Shown here: piece by piece, positions 8,990 to 18,433 of the stretch
How positions within the stretch are numbered: position 1 is the first letter of the stretch
How the letters are laid out: every line of letters starts with the position of its first letter
NCBI RefSeq assembly: GCF_004025535.1
Contig: NZ_QJRG01000044.1
Coordinates: forward strand, 407,814-471,813
Direction: 5' to 3'
From: Pseudomonas alkylphenolica
GTDB lineage: Bacteria; Pseudomonadota; Gammaproteobacteria; Pseudomonadales; Pseudomonadaceae
Length of the DNA stretch: 64,000 nt
Notes under the pieces: model-generated
What the model was told of the DNA's origin: nothing
The model's input: the letters and a program-made list of their open reading frames with translations, nothing else
The model's database searches: none
Translations under genes and position numbers: made by a program

Positions 8990-10105
8990 TCAAGGCGACA
9001 GCAGGTAGCCACTGCGGTAGGCCTGGCGGCCTGCCACGTGTGCGATGACCATGCCAGCGGTGGCCATGCGTCGCAACGAGCGGGCGTAAAGCAGCCCGGG
9101 CTGCAGATTGCGCACGGGAGTAACGCGATCGTTGAGCGGATCGATGACCTCGGCGATCAATTGATCTGCTTCCAGGTACTGCCCGGGCGCAGCGTGAAAC
9201 ACCAGCAATCCCCCCAGGGGCGTTACCACAGGTTCTACGCCGGCCAGCGGTGTGGCCGGGTACATCAGCGGTGGCGGTGCGCTGGTGTTGCCTTCAATGG
9301 CACCGTACTGCGTCAGGTAGGCCAGGATCGCCGCGCAATCTTTTTCGGCCAGCGGATGGCTGACGTCGCCTTGGCCGCGCAATTCGATAGTGACCGAGAA
9401 ACTGCCCTGGGGGATCGGGAAGTGCTTGGCGAAGCGCTGCTGCAGTTGCCACCAGACCAGGGTGAAGCATTCGTCGAAGGATTGTCCGCCTGAGTCGGTG
9501 GCAAGCAGGTTGGCCTGGGCGCCAAGGTAGCGCGCCAGCGGCTCGACCTGAGGCCAGGCCTCAGGGGTGGTGTACAGGTGGGCGACGGCTTCGAAATCGC
9601 AGTGCAGATCCAGCACCATCTCGGCATCACAGGCCAGGCGCTGCAAGGCCAGGCGCTGCGACTGCAGCGGCGTATGGGCGGGCTGGGCATCCAGCGCGCG
9701 GCGCAGGCACTCGCGGATGAGGGTGAGGTTGTGCGCAGGGTCCTGGTTCAGATGGGCTTCGATCTGGTCGCCGATGCTGTCGCTGAGGTCGACGAAGTTG
9801 CGGTTGAAGTTCTCGCCACTCTGCAGTTCGTAGCGGCCAAGCGGCACATCCATCAATACCTGTTCGAGGCCTACCGGGTTGGCAATCGGCACCAGCACGA
9901 TCTCCCGACGCAGCGCTCCCTGTGCCTCGAGTTCGCCCAGGCGCTGCTTGAGGTGCCAGGCGACCAGCATGCCGGGCAGTTCGTCAGCATGCAGTGACGC
10001 CTGGATGTAGATCTTGCCGGCGCCACGGGGGCCGAAATGAAAGCTATGGATCTGGCGGGCGATACCTGGAACCGGGGCCAGAATGTCGTGGGTCGAATGA
10101 TGCAT
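8990..10105 (-). CDS. Succinylglutamate desuccinylase/aspartoacylase-family zinc hydrolase
   Basis: Cytoplasmic zinc-dependent amidohydrolase of the AstE/aspartoacylase family (M14-like fold), 371 residues. The first zinc motif appears as SLHADELPG (His and Glu ligands), the second His as DLHCDFEA, and the substrate-binding NFNRNF as in AspA/AstE. A C-terminal beta-rich domain (about 290-371) follows. The substrate is not set by sequence; an N-acyl amino acid is expected. It stands alone, about 200 bases after the cytochrome gene, so it is not obviously part of the ast arginine pathway. Confidence 0.85.
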   Translation of the reverse strand: MHHSTHDILAPVPGIARQIHSFHFGPRGAGKIYIQASLHADELPGMLVAWHLKQRLGELEAQGALRREIVLVPIANPVGLEQVLMDVPLGRYELQSGENFNRNFVDLSDSIGDQIEAHLNQDPAHNLTLIRECLRRALDAQPAHTPLQSQRLALQRLACDAEMVLDLHCDFEAVAHLYTTPEAWPQVEPLARYLGAQANLLATDSGGQSFDECFTLVWWQLQQRFAKHFPIPQGSFSVTIELRGQGDVSHPLAEKDCAAILAYLTQYGAIEGNTSAPPPLMYPATPLAGVEPVVTPLGGLLVFHAAPGQYLEADQLIAEVIDPLNDRVTPVRNLQPGLLYARSLRRMATAGMVIAHVAGRQAYRSGYLLSP

Positions 10106-10309
10106 ATCAGTCCTAGTGAGTCGGTCCTGGGAATTCCGGCCAGCGCCGTTCGGCGAGGCGAAAAAGACACCGGGCGGCGCAGCGCCGACGGCATGATGAT
10201 GTAAGCATAGAGCTTCATCGGGATGGCACCGAGCGTTACCGCTCGATGCCTGACTTCACCATGACAGCAAATTTCTCTCCACAGCCCTGATGCGCGTTGA
10301 GCGATCACT

Positions 10310-12361
10310 TCAGTAACGGGCATCCACCGGTTTGCCGCCGTTGGGCCAGTCGTTGACCTTGTCCGGGAAGTCCGGACGCGGCTGCTGCGAGAACCAGGCG
10401 GCGACATCCACCGCCTCCTGATCGCTCAGACCACCCTGACCCAACGGAAAGCGCCCGTGAAAGCCGATCGGCATGTTGCGTTTGACGAACGCTGCGGCGG
10501 TATAGGTACGCGCCATTCCTGCACCGATATTGAAGGATTGATCACCCCACAGCGGTGGGAATATCAGGTTGCCGTCCTCGTGGGCCAGCCCTTCGCCGCT
10601 GACACCATGGCACACTGCACACTGCGTGGCGTACACCTGTTGGCCGTTGCCAAGGTCGGGCTTGATCGCAGGATCGATCTTGCCGACACCGCGCCCGGCG
10701 ACTTTGTCGCCGGGTTGGGTGTTGTTCTTCATCCAGTCGAAATAAGCCACCATAGCCTGCATGTCCGGTGATTGCGCCGGAATCGGTTTACCGTTCATTG
10801 AGCGGCGGAAACACCCATTGATGCGTTCTTCCAGAGTGATCACCTTGCCCGCACGGGGTGCATAACCGGGGAAAAAGGCGGACACGCCGACAAAGGGGGA
10901 GCCATCGGCCACCGTGCCGGCGTTCAGGTGACAGCTGGTGCAATTCAGGGCATTGCCGACGTTGTCGGGCAGTAGCGCCTTGGTTTGCAGGTGCAGGCGC
11001 ATGCCACGGATCACTTGATCGGCGTTCGTGGCCATCAGCAGGTTGGCCAGGCGCGGGGTGTCGAAGGCGGTGGAATCTGAAGGTTGTGGGTTGAGTGAAT
11101 CGCGCAGTTTTTTCACCTGGGCCGGAGTGACCGCCGTGCTGTTGTTACCCCAGCGACTGCGCACGAAACTGAGGATTTCGGCAATCTCCTGATCGGCAAG
11201 GCGATCGAAGCCGGGCATGCTGAAAACCCGCGAATGGGTGGTGGTTTGCGCCGACTTCCAGCCGGTCAGGGTGATGTGCAGCAGTGACGTCGGATCGCGT
11301 GAGGCAACGCTCGGGTTACCGGCCAGTGGCGGGAACATGCCTGGTACACCGGCCCCATCGGCGCGGTGGCAATCACTGCAGAACTGGGTGTAACCCAGCC
11401 CGCCACGGCTGCTGAACAGGTCGTCTGGCGCCGAGGCCCGGGTAAGAGGCAGCGCCGGCATGGGTCGGTCGTTTTCACCCGGTGGCAGCGACTTCAGGTA
11501 ACTGGCTATGGCCGTCAGGTCGGCGTCGCTGAAGTGCTGGGTGCTGTGATGAATCACATCGACCATGTTGCCGGAGACCGTTGCAAAACGGTTCTGCCCG
11601 GTTTTCAGCAGTTGCACGGTATCCGGCACCGTCCACAGGTTGCGCAAGCTTAGCGCGCGCCAGTGCTCTACAGTCTCGCCGGCAAGGAAGTGCTTGCCGC
11701 TGCTGCCGGCATCGCTCATGGCCTTTTCCTGAAAAGCGATGCCACGAGGGGTATGGCAGGCACCACAATGACCCAGGCCTTGCACCAGATAGGCGCCACG
11801 GTTGATCAACGCAGGACGTTTGGGGTCTGGCTCAAACGGCTGGTCGTCGAGGAACACCCAGTTCCACAGTGCCAGCCCCCAACGCATGCTGAACGGCCAG
11901 CTCATCTGCGCCGGCAGATCGGCCTGATTGACCGGCGCGACGTCTTCCATCAGGTAGGTATACAGCGCGCGCATGTCCGCTTCGGTCATCTTCGCGTAGG
12001 ACGGGTAGGGCATGGCGGGGTAGAGGTGGGTGCCCTCGGCATTTACCCCTTCGCGCATGGCCCGGTCGAACTGCTCGAAGCTGTAGCGGCCGATACCGGT
12101 GTCAGGGTCCGGCGTGATGTTGCTCGAGTAGATCGTGCCCATCGGCGTCTGCAATTGCAGGCCGCCCGCCATCAACGCGCCCTGCGGTGCCGTATGACAA
12201 GCGATGCAGTCACCCAGTTGGGCAACATATTTGCCGCGATCGATCAGCGCCGTGTCGACCGGCTCAGAATCCGTTGCCGCTATCGGCTCACGGGCATGAA
12301 GAACAGGGATCAGTAGCAGGGTCATGGCGCACAGGGCCAGACGCGAACGGACGGAAGCCAT
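10310..12361 (-). CDS. Five-haem cytochrome c, dehydrogenase-type N-half fused to TsdA-like C-half
   Basis: Secreted c-type cytochrome, 683 residues, with signal peptide (about 1-23, ending VLHA). Five haem-attachment motifs are visible: CIACH (52-56), CGACH (199-203), CSDCH (328-332), CTSCH (474-478) and CAVCH (581-585). The first three have the spacing of the triple-haem subunits of membrane alcohol/gluconate dehydrogenases. The last two lie in a stretch matching thiosulfate dehydrogenase TsdA, including FFPGYAPRAGKVITLEERIN, a Cys at 517 in INGC that fits the unusual Cys haem ligand of TsdA, and RRSMNGKPIP. Predicted role: periplasmic thiosulfate/tetrathionate oxidoreductase with a built-in electron wire. 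An Anr-type promoter lies upstream. Confidence 0.85.
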   Translation of the reverse strand: MASVRSRLALCAMTLLLIPVLHAREPIAATDSEPVDTALIDRGKYVAQLGDCIACHTAPQGALMAGGLQLQTPMGTIYSSNITPDPDTGIGRYSFEQFDRAMREGVNAEGTHLYPAMPYPSYAKMTEADMRALYTYLMEDVAPVNQADLPAQMSWPFSMRWGLALWNWVFLDDQPFEPDPKRPALINRGAYLVQGLGHCGACHTPRGIAFQEKAMSDAGSSGKHFLAGETVEHWRALSLRNLWTVPDTVQLLKTGQNRFATVSGNMVDVIHHSTQHFSDADLTAIASYLKSLPPGENDRPMPALPLTRASAPDDLFSSRGGLGYTQFCSDCHRADGAGVPGMFPPLAGNPSVASRDPTSLLHITLTGWKSAQTTTHSRVFSMPGFDRLADQEIAEILSFVRSRWGNNSTAVTPAQVKKLRDSLNPQPSDSTAFDTPRLANLLMATNADQVIRGMRLHLQTKALLPDNVGNALNCTSCHLNAGTVADGSPFVGVSAFFPGYAPRAGKVITLEERINGCFRRSMNGKPIPAQSPDMQAMVAYFDWMKNNTQPGDKVAGRGVGKIDPAIKPDLGNGQQVYATQCAVCHGVSGEGLAHEDGNLIFPPLWGDQSFNIGAGMARTYTAAAFVKRNMPIGFHGRFPLGQGGLSDQEAVDVAAWFSQQPRPDFPDKVNDWPNGGKPVDARY

Positions 12362-12466
12362 TGCATATTCCTTTATTCGCCCGGCCCGGGAGGTCCCTTC
12401 ATGCGGGCGTGCAATCGTTTTTATGATTCATCAGGCAACGCTGGGGCGTGAGTACGTCCCAGGCTG

Positions 12467-12508
12467 GTTGTAGAGGATTTGTACGCGGGGGCTGTTGATT
12501 TGGATCAG
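12467..12508 (-). promoter_or_regulatory. Predicted Anr/FNR-dependent promoter of the five-haem cytochrome
   Basis: TTGAT-TTGG-ATCAG at 12495-12508 matches the Anr/FNR consensus TTGAT-N4-ATCAA at 9 of 10 bases. On the leftward strand a -10 like TACAAC lies at 12472-12467, giving a start near 12460 and placing the box centre at about -41.5, the class II activator position. The box also sits near the 3' end of quiP, so chance cannot be excluded. Confidence 0.55.
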
Positions 12509-12533
12509 CGCAGCCGGCATTGCGCCGGCTGCG
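12509..12533 (-). terminator. Stem-loop after quiP
   Basis: Perfect 10-base inverted repeat CGCAGCCGGC / GCCGGCTGCG with a 5-base loop, about 10 bases past the quiP stop. No T-run follows on the leftward strand, so termination strength is uncertain. Confidence 0.5.
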
Positions 12534-12542
12534 AGGGAAGGG

Positions 12543-14984
12543 TTACTTGCCCGGCACCAGGCTCAGGCGCTTGTTGCCGTAGGCACGATCAAAGTTCTGC
12601 GGTTGCAGCGGCAGGCTCATGTAGCGGCCGTTGAACCAGGCGTCCAGGCCGTCGGCAAAGTGCGGGCTGGCCGGGTTGCCGGACTGACCGCTGCTGCTGA
12701 GCAATTGCAGGGGTTCAACCTGGCCGAAATCCACCACCATGCGCAGGGATGGAGCCAGCTCTGCATTGAAGTCCGCACCCCAGGCATAAGGCGCCAGGTT
12801 CAGGGTGCTATGGTCGCCACCGGTGGCCTGCGGCTTGCGGCTGACGGCATCACCCAGGCCATGGAAAGTTGCGGCCGGCCAGCGGTACTGGTGCAGCTTG
12901 CCCCATTGCCAGGCCTTGCGGTCGTTGCCCAGCTGCGATTCTGCAGCATTGACTGCGGCCGCCAGGCTGCGGGCGAGGATGGCAGGTTTGTCCTCGATTT
13001 GTGCAGTGCGCCGGTCATCCCAGAACGGGCTGTCTTCGCGGCCCAGCAAGTGGTCGGCCTGGGCCGAGTAAGAAAGGCGGGCGTTGCCGACAAAGGCCTT
13101 CCAGGTTGCTGACGATTCCGGGCCCAGCTCGTCAAGGAAGGTGAGCTTTGCGCTTTCCTGCAGGAACAGCTCATACAGTGCGGCGTCTGCCGAGGTGGTG
13201 CTCAGGCGTCCATCGAAGGCCATCAACCGTGTGTAGGCTTCCCGCGCTTTCGGGCGTTGATCGCCAGGCAAGGCCTCGATGGCTTGCTTGAGCGGCTGGG
13301 CCATGCCGGGCGCTTCGAACATTTGCTTGAGCTTGGCGGCAAATAGCGTGGTCTGGTCGTTCTGCATGGTGATCAGGCTGCGGCTGTCGTGCTTGCCGTT
13401 ACCGGCCAGCTGGCCCAGGCGTTCGGCACGCTCAGGGTAATACCAGCTGTTGGAAAGCTGCATGCCATAGCCCTTGGGGACGCTACGCTGGTTGGCATTG
13501 CCGAGCCAGCCCTGCGGCGGGTCCTGGTCGTAGGGGTGGAGCATCGGGTCGGCATAGCCATCCCAGTCGTAACGCCCTTCCCAGCCCGGAGAAGGCAGCA
13601 GGCCCTGGCCTTCGCGGCGGTTGGGGAAGCGCCCGCTGACTTGCCAGCCGATGTTGCTGGCGTCGGCAAAGACGAAATTCAGCGCCGAAGCGCCGATTTC
13701 CCGGGTGTTGTCGAAGGCGCGTTCGACGTTTTGCGCGCGCGACAGGTCAAAGAACGCGTCCAGGCTCTTGTCGCCCCTGAGCTGCGGCAGTTGCAGGGCC
13801 AGGCCGAGGCCGGCATTTTGCGTCTGTCCGAGCAGGGTGCCGTGACGGGTGTCGTAAAGGGTTTCACGTTGCGGACGCTGGCCCTTGATAAAGAAGGTCT
13901 CGTTGCGGGCCTGGGCAGGCAGCCATTTGCCATCAGCCTGATACAGCAGTCGATTGCCTTCGCGCTTGAGCCGTTCTAGGTACAGGTCCTGGTTGTCGGC
14001 CATGACCGCGCTGGCGCTCCAGGCCAGCTTGCCGTTGTACCCTGACAGCAGCAGCGGCAGACCGGCGATGCTGACTCCGGCGCCCTGGTATTTCGGGGTT
14101 CTGAGCTGCACCGGCGTCATTGCCCAGGCACCGAGGGTGTCGCCGGCCAACAGGCTCTTGCCGCTGCGGCTTCGCTGTGGCGCGATCGCCCAGTTGCTGG
14201 AGCCGGCACTGCCCAGCAGATTGAGGGCAGCCAGCTGTTCGCTGGCAGCAGTCAGTGCGGCCAGGCCAGGCAACTGACTACCCAGGTTCAGGCCCTTGAG
14301 CTTGTCGGCCTCGGACATTGGCAGCGGCTCATCCGGGTAGCTGGGCAACAGCCACGGCAGCTTGTCGCTGCCGACTTTCTGCGCCAGGGTCAGTGCTGCC
14401 AGTTCCTCTTGCACGTTCACCGACTGGCTGAAGTTGAACAAAGTGAAGATCAGCGCCGAGTCTTCGGGCTTCCAGTACTCCGGGCGGTAGCCACTTTGCG
14501 CCAACGGCGCCGGCAACCGGTCGCGGTAACGGAACAGGTAGGCGTTGACGCCCCGGGCGTAGACTTCGAAGAAGCGCTTGAGGCGTGGCGAGGCATCCGC
14601 ATAGAGCTGGTTGGCGGTCTGTTTGAGGTGGGCCGCACGCATCAGACGGTCGACTTCCAGTACGTCGGGCCCGGCCAGTTCGGCCAGCCGCCCCTGTGCC
14701 AGCAAGCGCATGCTGACCATTTGCCCGATACGATCACCGGCATGCACGTAACCCAGCGCAAACAGGGCGTCGTGGAAGTTGCTGCTTTCAATCAGCGGCA
14801 TGCCCAGGGCATTGCGCCGCACCGACACGCTCTGCGCCAGGCCTTTTAGCGGTTGCACGCCGGTGCTTGGCGGCACGCTGTCGCGGTAGCCGCCGACCTG
14901 GCAGCCCCCCAGGGCAAGCAAGCCGAACATCGCTGCGGCTACGCCGAACCGGGGGAGAAAAGGGGGGAAGGCTGGCGCGGCCAT
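12543..14984 (-). CDS. quiP: Penicillin-acylase-family acyl-homoserine lactone acylase QuiP
   Basis: Ntn-hydrolase that in P. aeruginosa cleaves the acyl side chain of long-chain homoserine lactone signals. 813 residues with an N-terminal lipobox (LALGGC, Cys 28). The autocatalytic site is the SSNW motif near residues 262-265, where the new N-terminal Ser of the beta chain becomes the nucleophile. The N-terminal third ([35 protein letters not shown]) is very close to the P. aeruginosa protein as I remember it. The next gene upstream is a GST, the same order as in P. aeruginosa. The real substrate in this strain is unknown. Confidence 0.88.
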   Translation of the reverse strand: MAAPAFPPFLPRFGVAAAMFGLLALGGCQVGGYRDSVPPSTGVQPLKGLAQSVSVRRNALGMPLIESSNFHDALFALGYVHAGDRIGQMVSMRLLAQGRLAELAGPDVLEVDRLMRAAHLKQTANQLYADASPRLKRFFEVYARGVNAYLFRYRDRLPAPLAQSGYRPEYWKPEDSALIFTLFNFSQSVNVQEELAALTLAQKVGSDKLPWLLPSYPDEPLPMSEADKLKGLNLGSQLPGLAALTAASEQLAALNLLGSAGSSNWAIAPQRSRSGKSLLAGDTLGAWAMTPVQLRTPKYQGAGVSIAGLPLLLSGYNGKLAWSASAVMADNQDLYLERLKREGNRLLYQADGKWLPAQARNETFFIKGQRPQRETLYDTRHGTLLGQTQNAGLGLALQLPQLRGDKSLDAFFDLSRAQNVERAFDNTREIGASALNFVFADASNIGWQVSGRFPNRREGQGLLPSPGWEGRYDWDGYADPMLHPYDQDPPQGWLGNANQRSVPKGYGMQLSNSWYYPERAERLGQLAGNGKHDSRSLITMQNDQTTLFAAKLKQMFEAPGMAQPLKQAIEALPGDQRPKAREAYTRLMAFDGRLSTTSADAALYELFLQESAKLTFLDELGPESSATWKAFVGNARLSYSAQADHLLGREDSPFWDDRRTAQIEDKPAILARSLAAAVNAAESQLGNDRKAWQWGKLHQYRWPAATFHGLGDAVSRKPQATGGDHSTLNLAPYAWGADFNAELAPSLRMVVDFGQVEPLQLLSSSGQSGNPASPHFADGLDAWFNGRYMSLPLQPQNFDRAYGNKRLSLVPGK

Positions 14985-15099
14985 GGTCGGGCTCCTGCAG
15001 GGCGTGGCGTCTAAAAGGCGCTACGTTAGTGAGCCCGACCGCGCCATGCAAGCGGAGCACAGCCTTTATTTTCAGTGCTCTGCAGCGTGTCGGCGCGGC

Positions 15100-15744
15100 T
15101 TACTGTGGCGGTGGGTTGACCTGTTCGATCAGGGCATAAGCGCGCTGGGTGGCCGGACGTGCCTGAATGCGCTCAAACCAGCCCTTGAGGGCCGGGAAAT
15201 CGTCGAGATTCTGCTGCTGCCAGGTGTGCGGAACGATCCATGGGTAGATCGCCATGTCGGCGATGCTGTACGCGTCGCCGGCGACGAACGGTCGGTCAGC
15301 CAGGCGTTTGTCGAGTACGCCATACAAGCGTGCGGTTTCGTCCACGTAGCGTTGGATCGCGTAGGGGATCTTGTCCGGGGCGAAGCGATTGAAGTGGTGA
15401 TTCTGCCCGGCCATCGGGCCCAACCCGCCCATTTGCCAGAACAGCCATTGCAGCACTTGCTGGCGACCGCGCAGGTCCTGGGGAATGAACTGTCCGGTTT
15501 TCTCGGCCAGGTACAGCAAAATGGCTCCGGACTCGAACAATGACAGTGGCGGCTGGCCGTCGAGCGGCTGGTTGTCGACGATGGCGGGGATGCGGTTGTT
15601 CGGGGCGATGCGCAGGAAGTCGGCGGCGAATTGCTCACCTTTACCGATGTTGATCGGGTGCAGGGTGTAGGGCAGCCCGGACTCTTCCAGAAACAGGGTG
15701 ATCTTGTGGCCGTTGGGGGTAGTCCAGTAATACAGGTCGATCAT
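15100..15744 (-). CDS. Glutathione S-transferase (YfcG/nu-like)
   Basis: 214 residues with an N-terminal thioredoxin fold (about 1-85) and an all-helical C-terminal domain. The N-terminus DLYYWTTPNGHKITLFLEE has the Thr-Pro-Asn-Gly-His stretch of the YfcG/YghU group, which acts as a glutathione-disulfide oxidoreductase rather than a classic transferase; the SxxE-like ESGAILLYLAE binds glutathione. The conserved helix N-cap SIADMAIYPW is present. It sits directly upstream of quiP on the same strand with a 115-base gap. Confidence 0.9.
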   Translation of the reverse strand: MIDLYYWTTPNGHKITLFLEESGLPYTLHPINIGKGEQFAADFLRIAPNNRIPAIVDNQPLDGQPPLSLFESGAILLYLAEKTGQFIPQDLRGRQQVLQWLFWQMGGLGPMAGQNHHFNRFAPDKIPYAIQRYVDETARLYGVLDKRLADRPFVAGDAYSIADMAIYPWIVPHTWQQQNLDDFPALKGWFERIQARPATQRAYALIEQVNPPPQ

Positions 15745-15837
15745 GGCACGCTCCGTCGAATGACTGGCAGCTGCGCCACAGCGCAGCAGTCGCGCCTATG
15801 GATACCACAGGCGACGACCGCTGTTACAGGGGCTGTA

Positions 15838-16038
15838 TCAGGCCCCGTGGCACTTCTTGAACTTCTTGTTGCTGCCGCATGGGCACGGGTCGTTACGGCC
15901 AACGTCCTTCAGGGCGTTGCGTACCGGCTCTTGATGGCCGTGGTTGCAGTGCGGACCGTGAACATGGCCGTGGTCATGGTCGTGGTGATCATGATCGTGG
16001 TTGCAGTCAGGGCCATGAACATGGGGTTGCTGGGTCAT
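15838..16038 (-). CDS. Small SEC-C protein with His-rich N-terminus
   Basis: 66 residues. The first 35 residues are packed with His, Asp and Asn ([20 protein letters not shown]) and include two CNH motifs, a likely metal-binding segment. The C-terminus is a SEC-C zinc knuckle, [16 protein letters not shown], as at the end of SecA. Small proteins of this design may deliver or buffer zinc, but no function is proven here. It begins a leftward cluster with a lipoprotein and a second SEC-C protein (YchJ). Confidence 0.85.
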   Translation of the reverse strand: MTQQPHVHGPDCNHDHDHHDHDHGHVHGPHCNHGHQEPVRNALKDVGRNDPCPCGSNKKFKKCHGA

Positions 16039-16044
16039 TGCAGG

Positions 16045-16521
16045 TTACTCCGGTAAAAGATCGCCGGGAATTATCTCACCACTGCGCGACAAGTGCAGGT
16101 TGCGACCGAAGATTAATCCACTGATGAGTTCGCCATCGAGGCGATAGTGCAAAGAGCCCTGGCTGTCCTTGAGCATCTTGGCCAGGGGTTTGACCTTTTG
16201 CCAGAGGTTGGTGCGCACCGGAATCTTGAACGTACGCTGGGTATTGGCACCAACGCTGCGCCACAGGCTTTCTTCGCCCTCGGCCAGGAGCATGTCGTTC
16301 AGACGCACGGAATAATTGAGGTAGCGAATGAACAGGCGTTCATCGTTGAGATTCTTTACCCGCACGTGGAGGATGAACTCCTGCTGCATCAGGCGAGCCT
16401 TGACGGTTTCGACCTGAACCAGGCTGACCTCGGGATTGCGGTAGTCGTCTTCCCCCCAACTGGCGCAGCCCGTCAGTTGCAGAATCAGAAGGCTGAAAAG
16501 CAACAGGCGGGCCATAGGCAT
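16045..16521 (-). CDS. LEA14-like lipoprotein
   Basis: 158 residues from the ATG at 16521, which overlaps the stop of the upstream ychJ-like gene as TGATG, so translation is coupled; a second ATG lies two codons later. Signal peptide with lipobox (LQLTGC). The body (about 30-158) has the alternating pattern of the water-stress/LEA type 2 immunoglobulin-like domain (QEFILHVRVKNLNDERLFIRYLNYSVRLND). Likely an outer-membrane-anchored periplasmic protein of unknown role. Confidence 0.78.
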   Translation of the reverse strand: MPMARLLLFSLLILQLTGCASWGEDDYRNPEVSLVQVETVKARLMQQEFILHVRVKNLNDERLFIRYLNYSVRLNDMLLAEGEESLWRSVGANTQRTFKIPVRTNLWQKVKPLAKMLKDSQGSLHYRLDGELISGLIFGRNLHLSRSGEIIPGDLLPE

Positions 16522-16997
16522 CAGTTCCTCAGGTAACTGGCGCAACATTTTTTGAATTTCTGCCCGCTGGCGCAGGGGCAGGCATCATTGCGTCCGGCCT
16601 TCAGGTCCACGGTGGGATCAATGAAGTACCAGCGCCCGGCGTTCTGTACAAACGCCGAACGTTCACGGTGGCTATGTTCTCCGGCGCTGTCGTGCCAGCG
16701 GGCGGTGAACGTGACGAAGGCATGCTCGGGCTGGCCGCCGAAGACCTCGGCACTTTCCACCTCAAGGCCCAGCCAGGTGCTCTGCGAGCTCCAGGCGGCA
16801 ATGGCGGTTCGATCAAGGCCGGCCTGCTGCGCAGGCAGGGTCGTTTCCACCAGATAGTCGAGCAACCCCAGCACATAGGCGCTGTAGCGCGAGCGCATCA
16901 GTGCCTGGGCATCGGGGGCCGGATGCCCGGCGTGATAGTGCCCGCAACAGGCGTCGAGCAGATTACCGCTGCCGCAGGGACATACCGAGACACTCAT
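16521..16997 (-). CDS. YchJ-family SEC-C protein
   Basis: 158 residues from the ATG at 16997 ([11 protein letters not shown]); a longer frame exists upstream but overlaps the neighbour and lacks the family start. It has an N-terminal zinc motif (CPCGSG...CCGHYH), a central NTF2-like domain (about 45-130) and a C-terminal SEC-C motif ([13 protein letters not shown]). This is the UPF0225/YchJ layout. Function unknown. Its start lies 5 bases after the DUF6231 stop, so both belong to one leftward transcript. Confidence 0.88.
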   Translation of the reverse strand: MSVSVCPCGSGNLLDACCGHYHAGHPAPDAQALMRSRYSAYVLGLLDYLVETTLPAQQAGLDRTAIAAWSSQSTWLGLEVESAEVFGGQPEHAFVTFTARWHDSAGEHSHRERSAFVQNAGRWYFIDPTVDLKAGRNDACPCASGQKFKKCCASYLRN

Positions 16998-17001
16998 TGT
17001 T

Positions 17002-17496
17002 TCACCACCAGTACTTGCCAAAATTTTGCGGGTTGGCCCAGAACTTGGCATTGAGCCAGTCCGGGACCTGTTTGTATTCACGTAGATCATAGGTGAACAG
17101 ACTCAGTACCTGCTCATCGCGCTGAAACTTTTCGTTGGCCTGCAGGGCCAAGGCAAAGAAGTCGGTGTCTTGCCAGCCGCAGGCATTGAGGTCGGCCAAC
17201 ACTGCCACGCGGCTGGCATTGAGGTTGCGGATACCCCCCAGTAAATGCAGGCCGTCACGTTTGGGCAGGTGCTCCAGGCAGTCGACCAGCAATGCCAGGT
17301 CGAACCGTTGCGCTGCCAGTGCAGCCGGCAAAGGCCCTGGTTGGGCCTGAGCAATCTCGACCTGTGGATGGGCCTGGGCGAAGGCTTCAAGAGCAGGGAA
17401 ACGCGTACCCACTAGCAATAGTCGTTGCGGGGTGTAGCGCTCAAGCAGCGCGGCCAGGGCTTGTTGCGGCGTGCGCTGGGAAAATCCGTCAATCAT
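17002..17496 (-). CDS. DUF6231-like protein, methyltransferase fold
   Basis: 164 residues. The layout resembles a short Rossmann methyltransferase: a first strand [16 protein letters not shown], then [15 protein letters not shown] in the place of motif IV, but the glycine-rich SAM loop is weak (LVGTRFP instead of GxGxG). It may be a degenerate, non-catalytic relative. First gene of a transcript that continues into the ychJ-like gene, the lipoprotein and the His-rich SEC-C gene; this neighbourhood is found in P. aeruginosa as well. Confidence 0.75.
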   Translation of the reverse strand: MIDGFSQRTPQQALAALLERYTPQRLLLVGTRFPALEAFAQAHPQVEIAQAQPGPLPAALAAQRFDLALLVDCLEHLPKRDGLHLLGGIRNLNASRVAVLADLNACGWQDTDFFALALQANEKFQRDEQVLSLFTYDLREYKQVPDWLNAKFWANPQNFGKYWW

Positions 17497-17656
17497 CGGG
17501 AATCCTCGGTCAGATGCGTCAAGACTAACGGTCGCGGACCGCCAGGCATAGTGGCTGACGGCCGCATCATGGCTTATTGCTGGCGGAGATGGTGTGCGCG
17601 GTCTTTACTCCCAGAGCGTCGGTTAAGAACTGATTCCCCCTAGGAGATTGCAACAA

Positions 17657-18343
17657 ATGAGCATAGTACGCACCGCATTACCTCTGGTTCTGCTAACCAG
17701 CGTGTTGACTGGTTGCGCAGGTTTGCAAAAAACCGACTGGCCAAAGTGTGCAGCCGTCGGGGGTGTAGGTGGCGCGGCCCTGGGCGCCATAGAAAGTTCG
17801 AGTTGGGCAGGCTGGGGCGCGTTGCTCGGTGGCGGCCTGGCGGCTGGCTATTGCTGGGCACATGGCGATGGCGATGAAGACGGGGATGGCGTGCCGGACA
17901 GCCGTGACAAGTGCCCGGGTACGCCGCGTGGCGTCCAGGTCGATGCCGATGGTTGCCCACCACCTGCCGTGGTCGAAGAAGTTGCCGTGGTCAAAGAAGA
18001 GGTCATTGTCATTCGCGATGTCACCTTCGAGTTTGACTCTGCCAGGCTGACGCCTGCCGACAAAGAGCGTTTGAACACCATCGCTACCCGTCTGAAAAAC
18101 GAAGCGCCAACCGCGAAATTGAGCGTGACCGGTCATACCGACAGCGTTGGTCGTGATGCCTACAACCAGAAACTGTCGGAGCAACGTGCCCATTCTGTGA
18201 CCGACTACCTGATCAGTAATGGTGTGCCGCGCGCGAGCTTCGTCTCGGTGCAGGGGGCTGGTGAAACTCGTCCGGAAGCTGACAACGCGACTGCGGAAGG
18301 CCGGGCCATGAACCGCCGTGTGGAAATCCGCATCGACCGTTGA
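17657..18343 (+). CDS. OmpA-family lipoprotein with thrombospondin type 3-like repeat (copy 1)
   Basis: 228 residues. Lipobox LTGC near residue 17, then a glycine-rich stretch (VGGVGGAALGAIESS) that may insert in the membrane, an acidic Ca-binding-like repeat (DGDEDGDGVPDSRDKCPGTP, about 70-95) and a C-terminal OmpA domain that binds peptidoglycan (TGHTDSVGRDAYNQ, later RRVEIRID). Predicted outer-membrane lipoprotein tethering to the wall. The ATG at 17657 follows TAGGAGAT. Paralogue of the next gene, 90 bases downstream. Confidence 0.92.
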   Translation: MSIVRTALPLVLLTSVLTGCAGLQKTDWPKCAAVGGVGGAALGAIESSSWAGWGALLGGGLAAGYCWAHGDGDEDGDGVPDSRDKCPGTPRGVQVDADGCPPPAVVEEVAVVKEEVIVIRDVTFEFDSARLTPADKERLNTIATRLKNEAPTAKLSVTGHTDSVGRDAYNQKLSEQRAHSVTDYLISNGVPRASFVSVQGAGETRPEADNATAEGRAMNRRVEIRIDR

Positions 18344-18389
18344 TGCACCACCGGCCTGCAGCTTGAGAAGTACTGCGGGCAGGTCTTTA

Positions 18390-18425
18390 CTCCTGTGTGA
18401 CCGGCAAACGCCGGTGACACAGGAG
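18390..18425 (+). promoter_or_regulatory. Hairpin burying the ribosome-binding site of OmpA copy 2
   Basis: CTCCTGTGT (18390-18398) pairs with ACACAGGAG (18417-18425), and inside it ACCGGC pairs with GCCGGT around an AAAC loop, with a single G-G mismatch. The whole AGGAG Shine-Dalgarno, 8 bases before the ATG at 18434, is in the right arm. Predicted to block ribosome entry until melted or opened. It could also serve as a weak terminator, but no T-run follows. Confidence 0.6.
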
Positions 18426-18433
18426 CAATTCCC

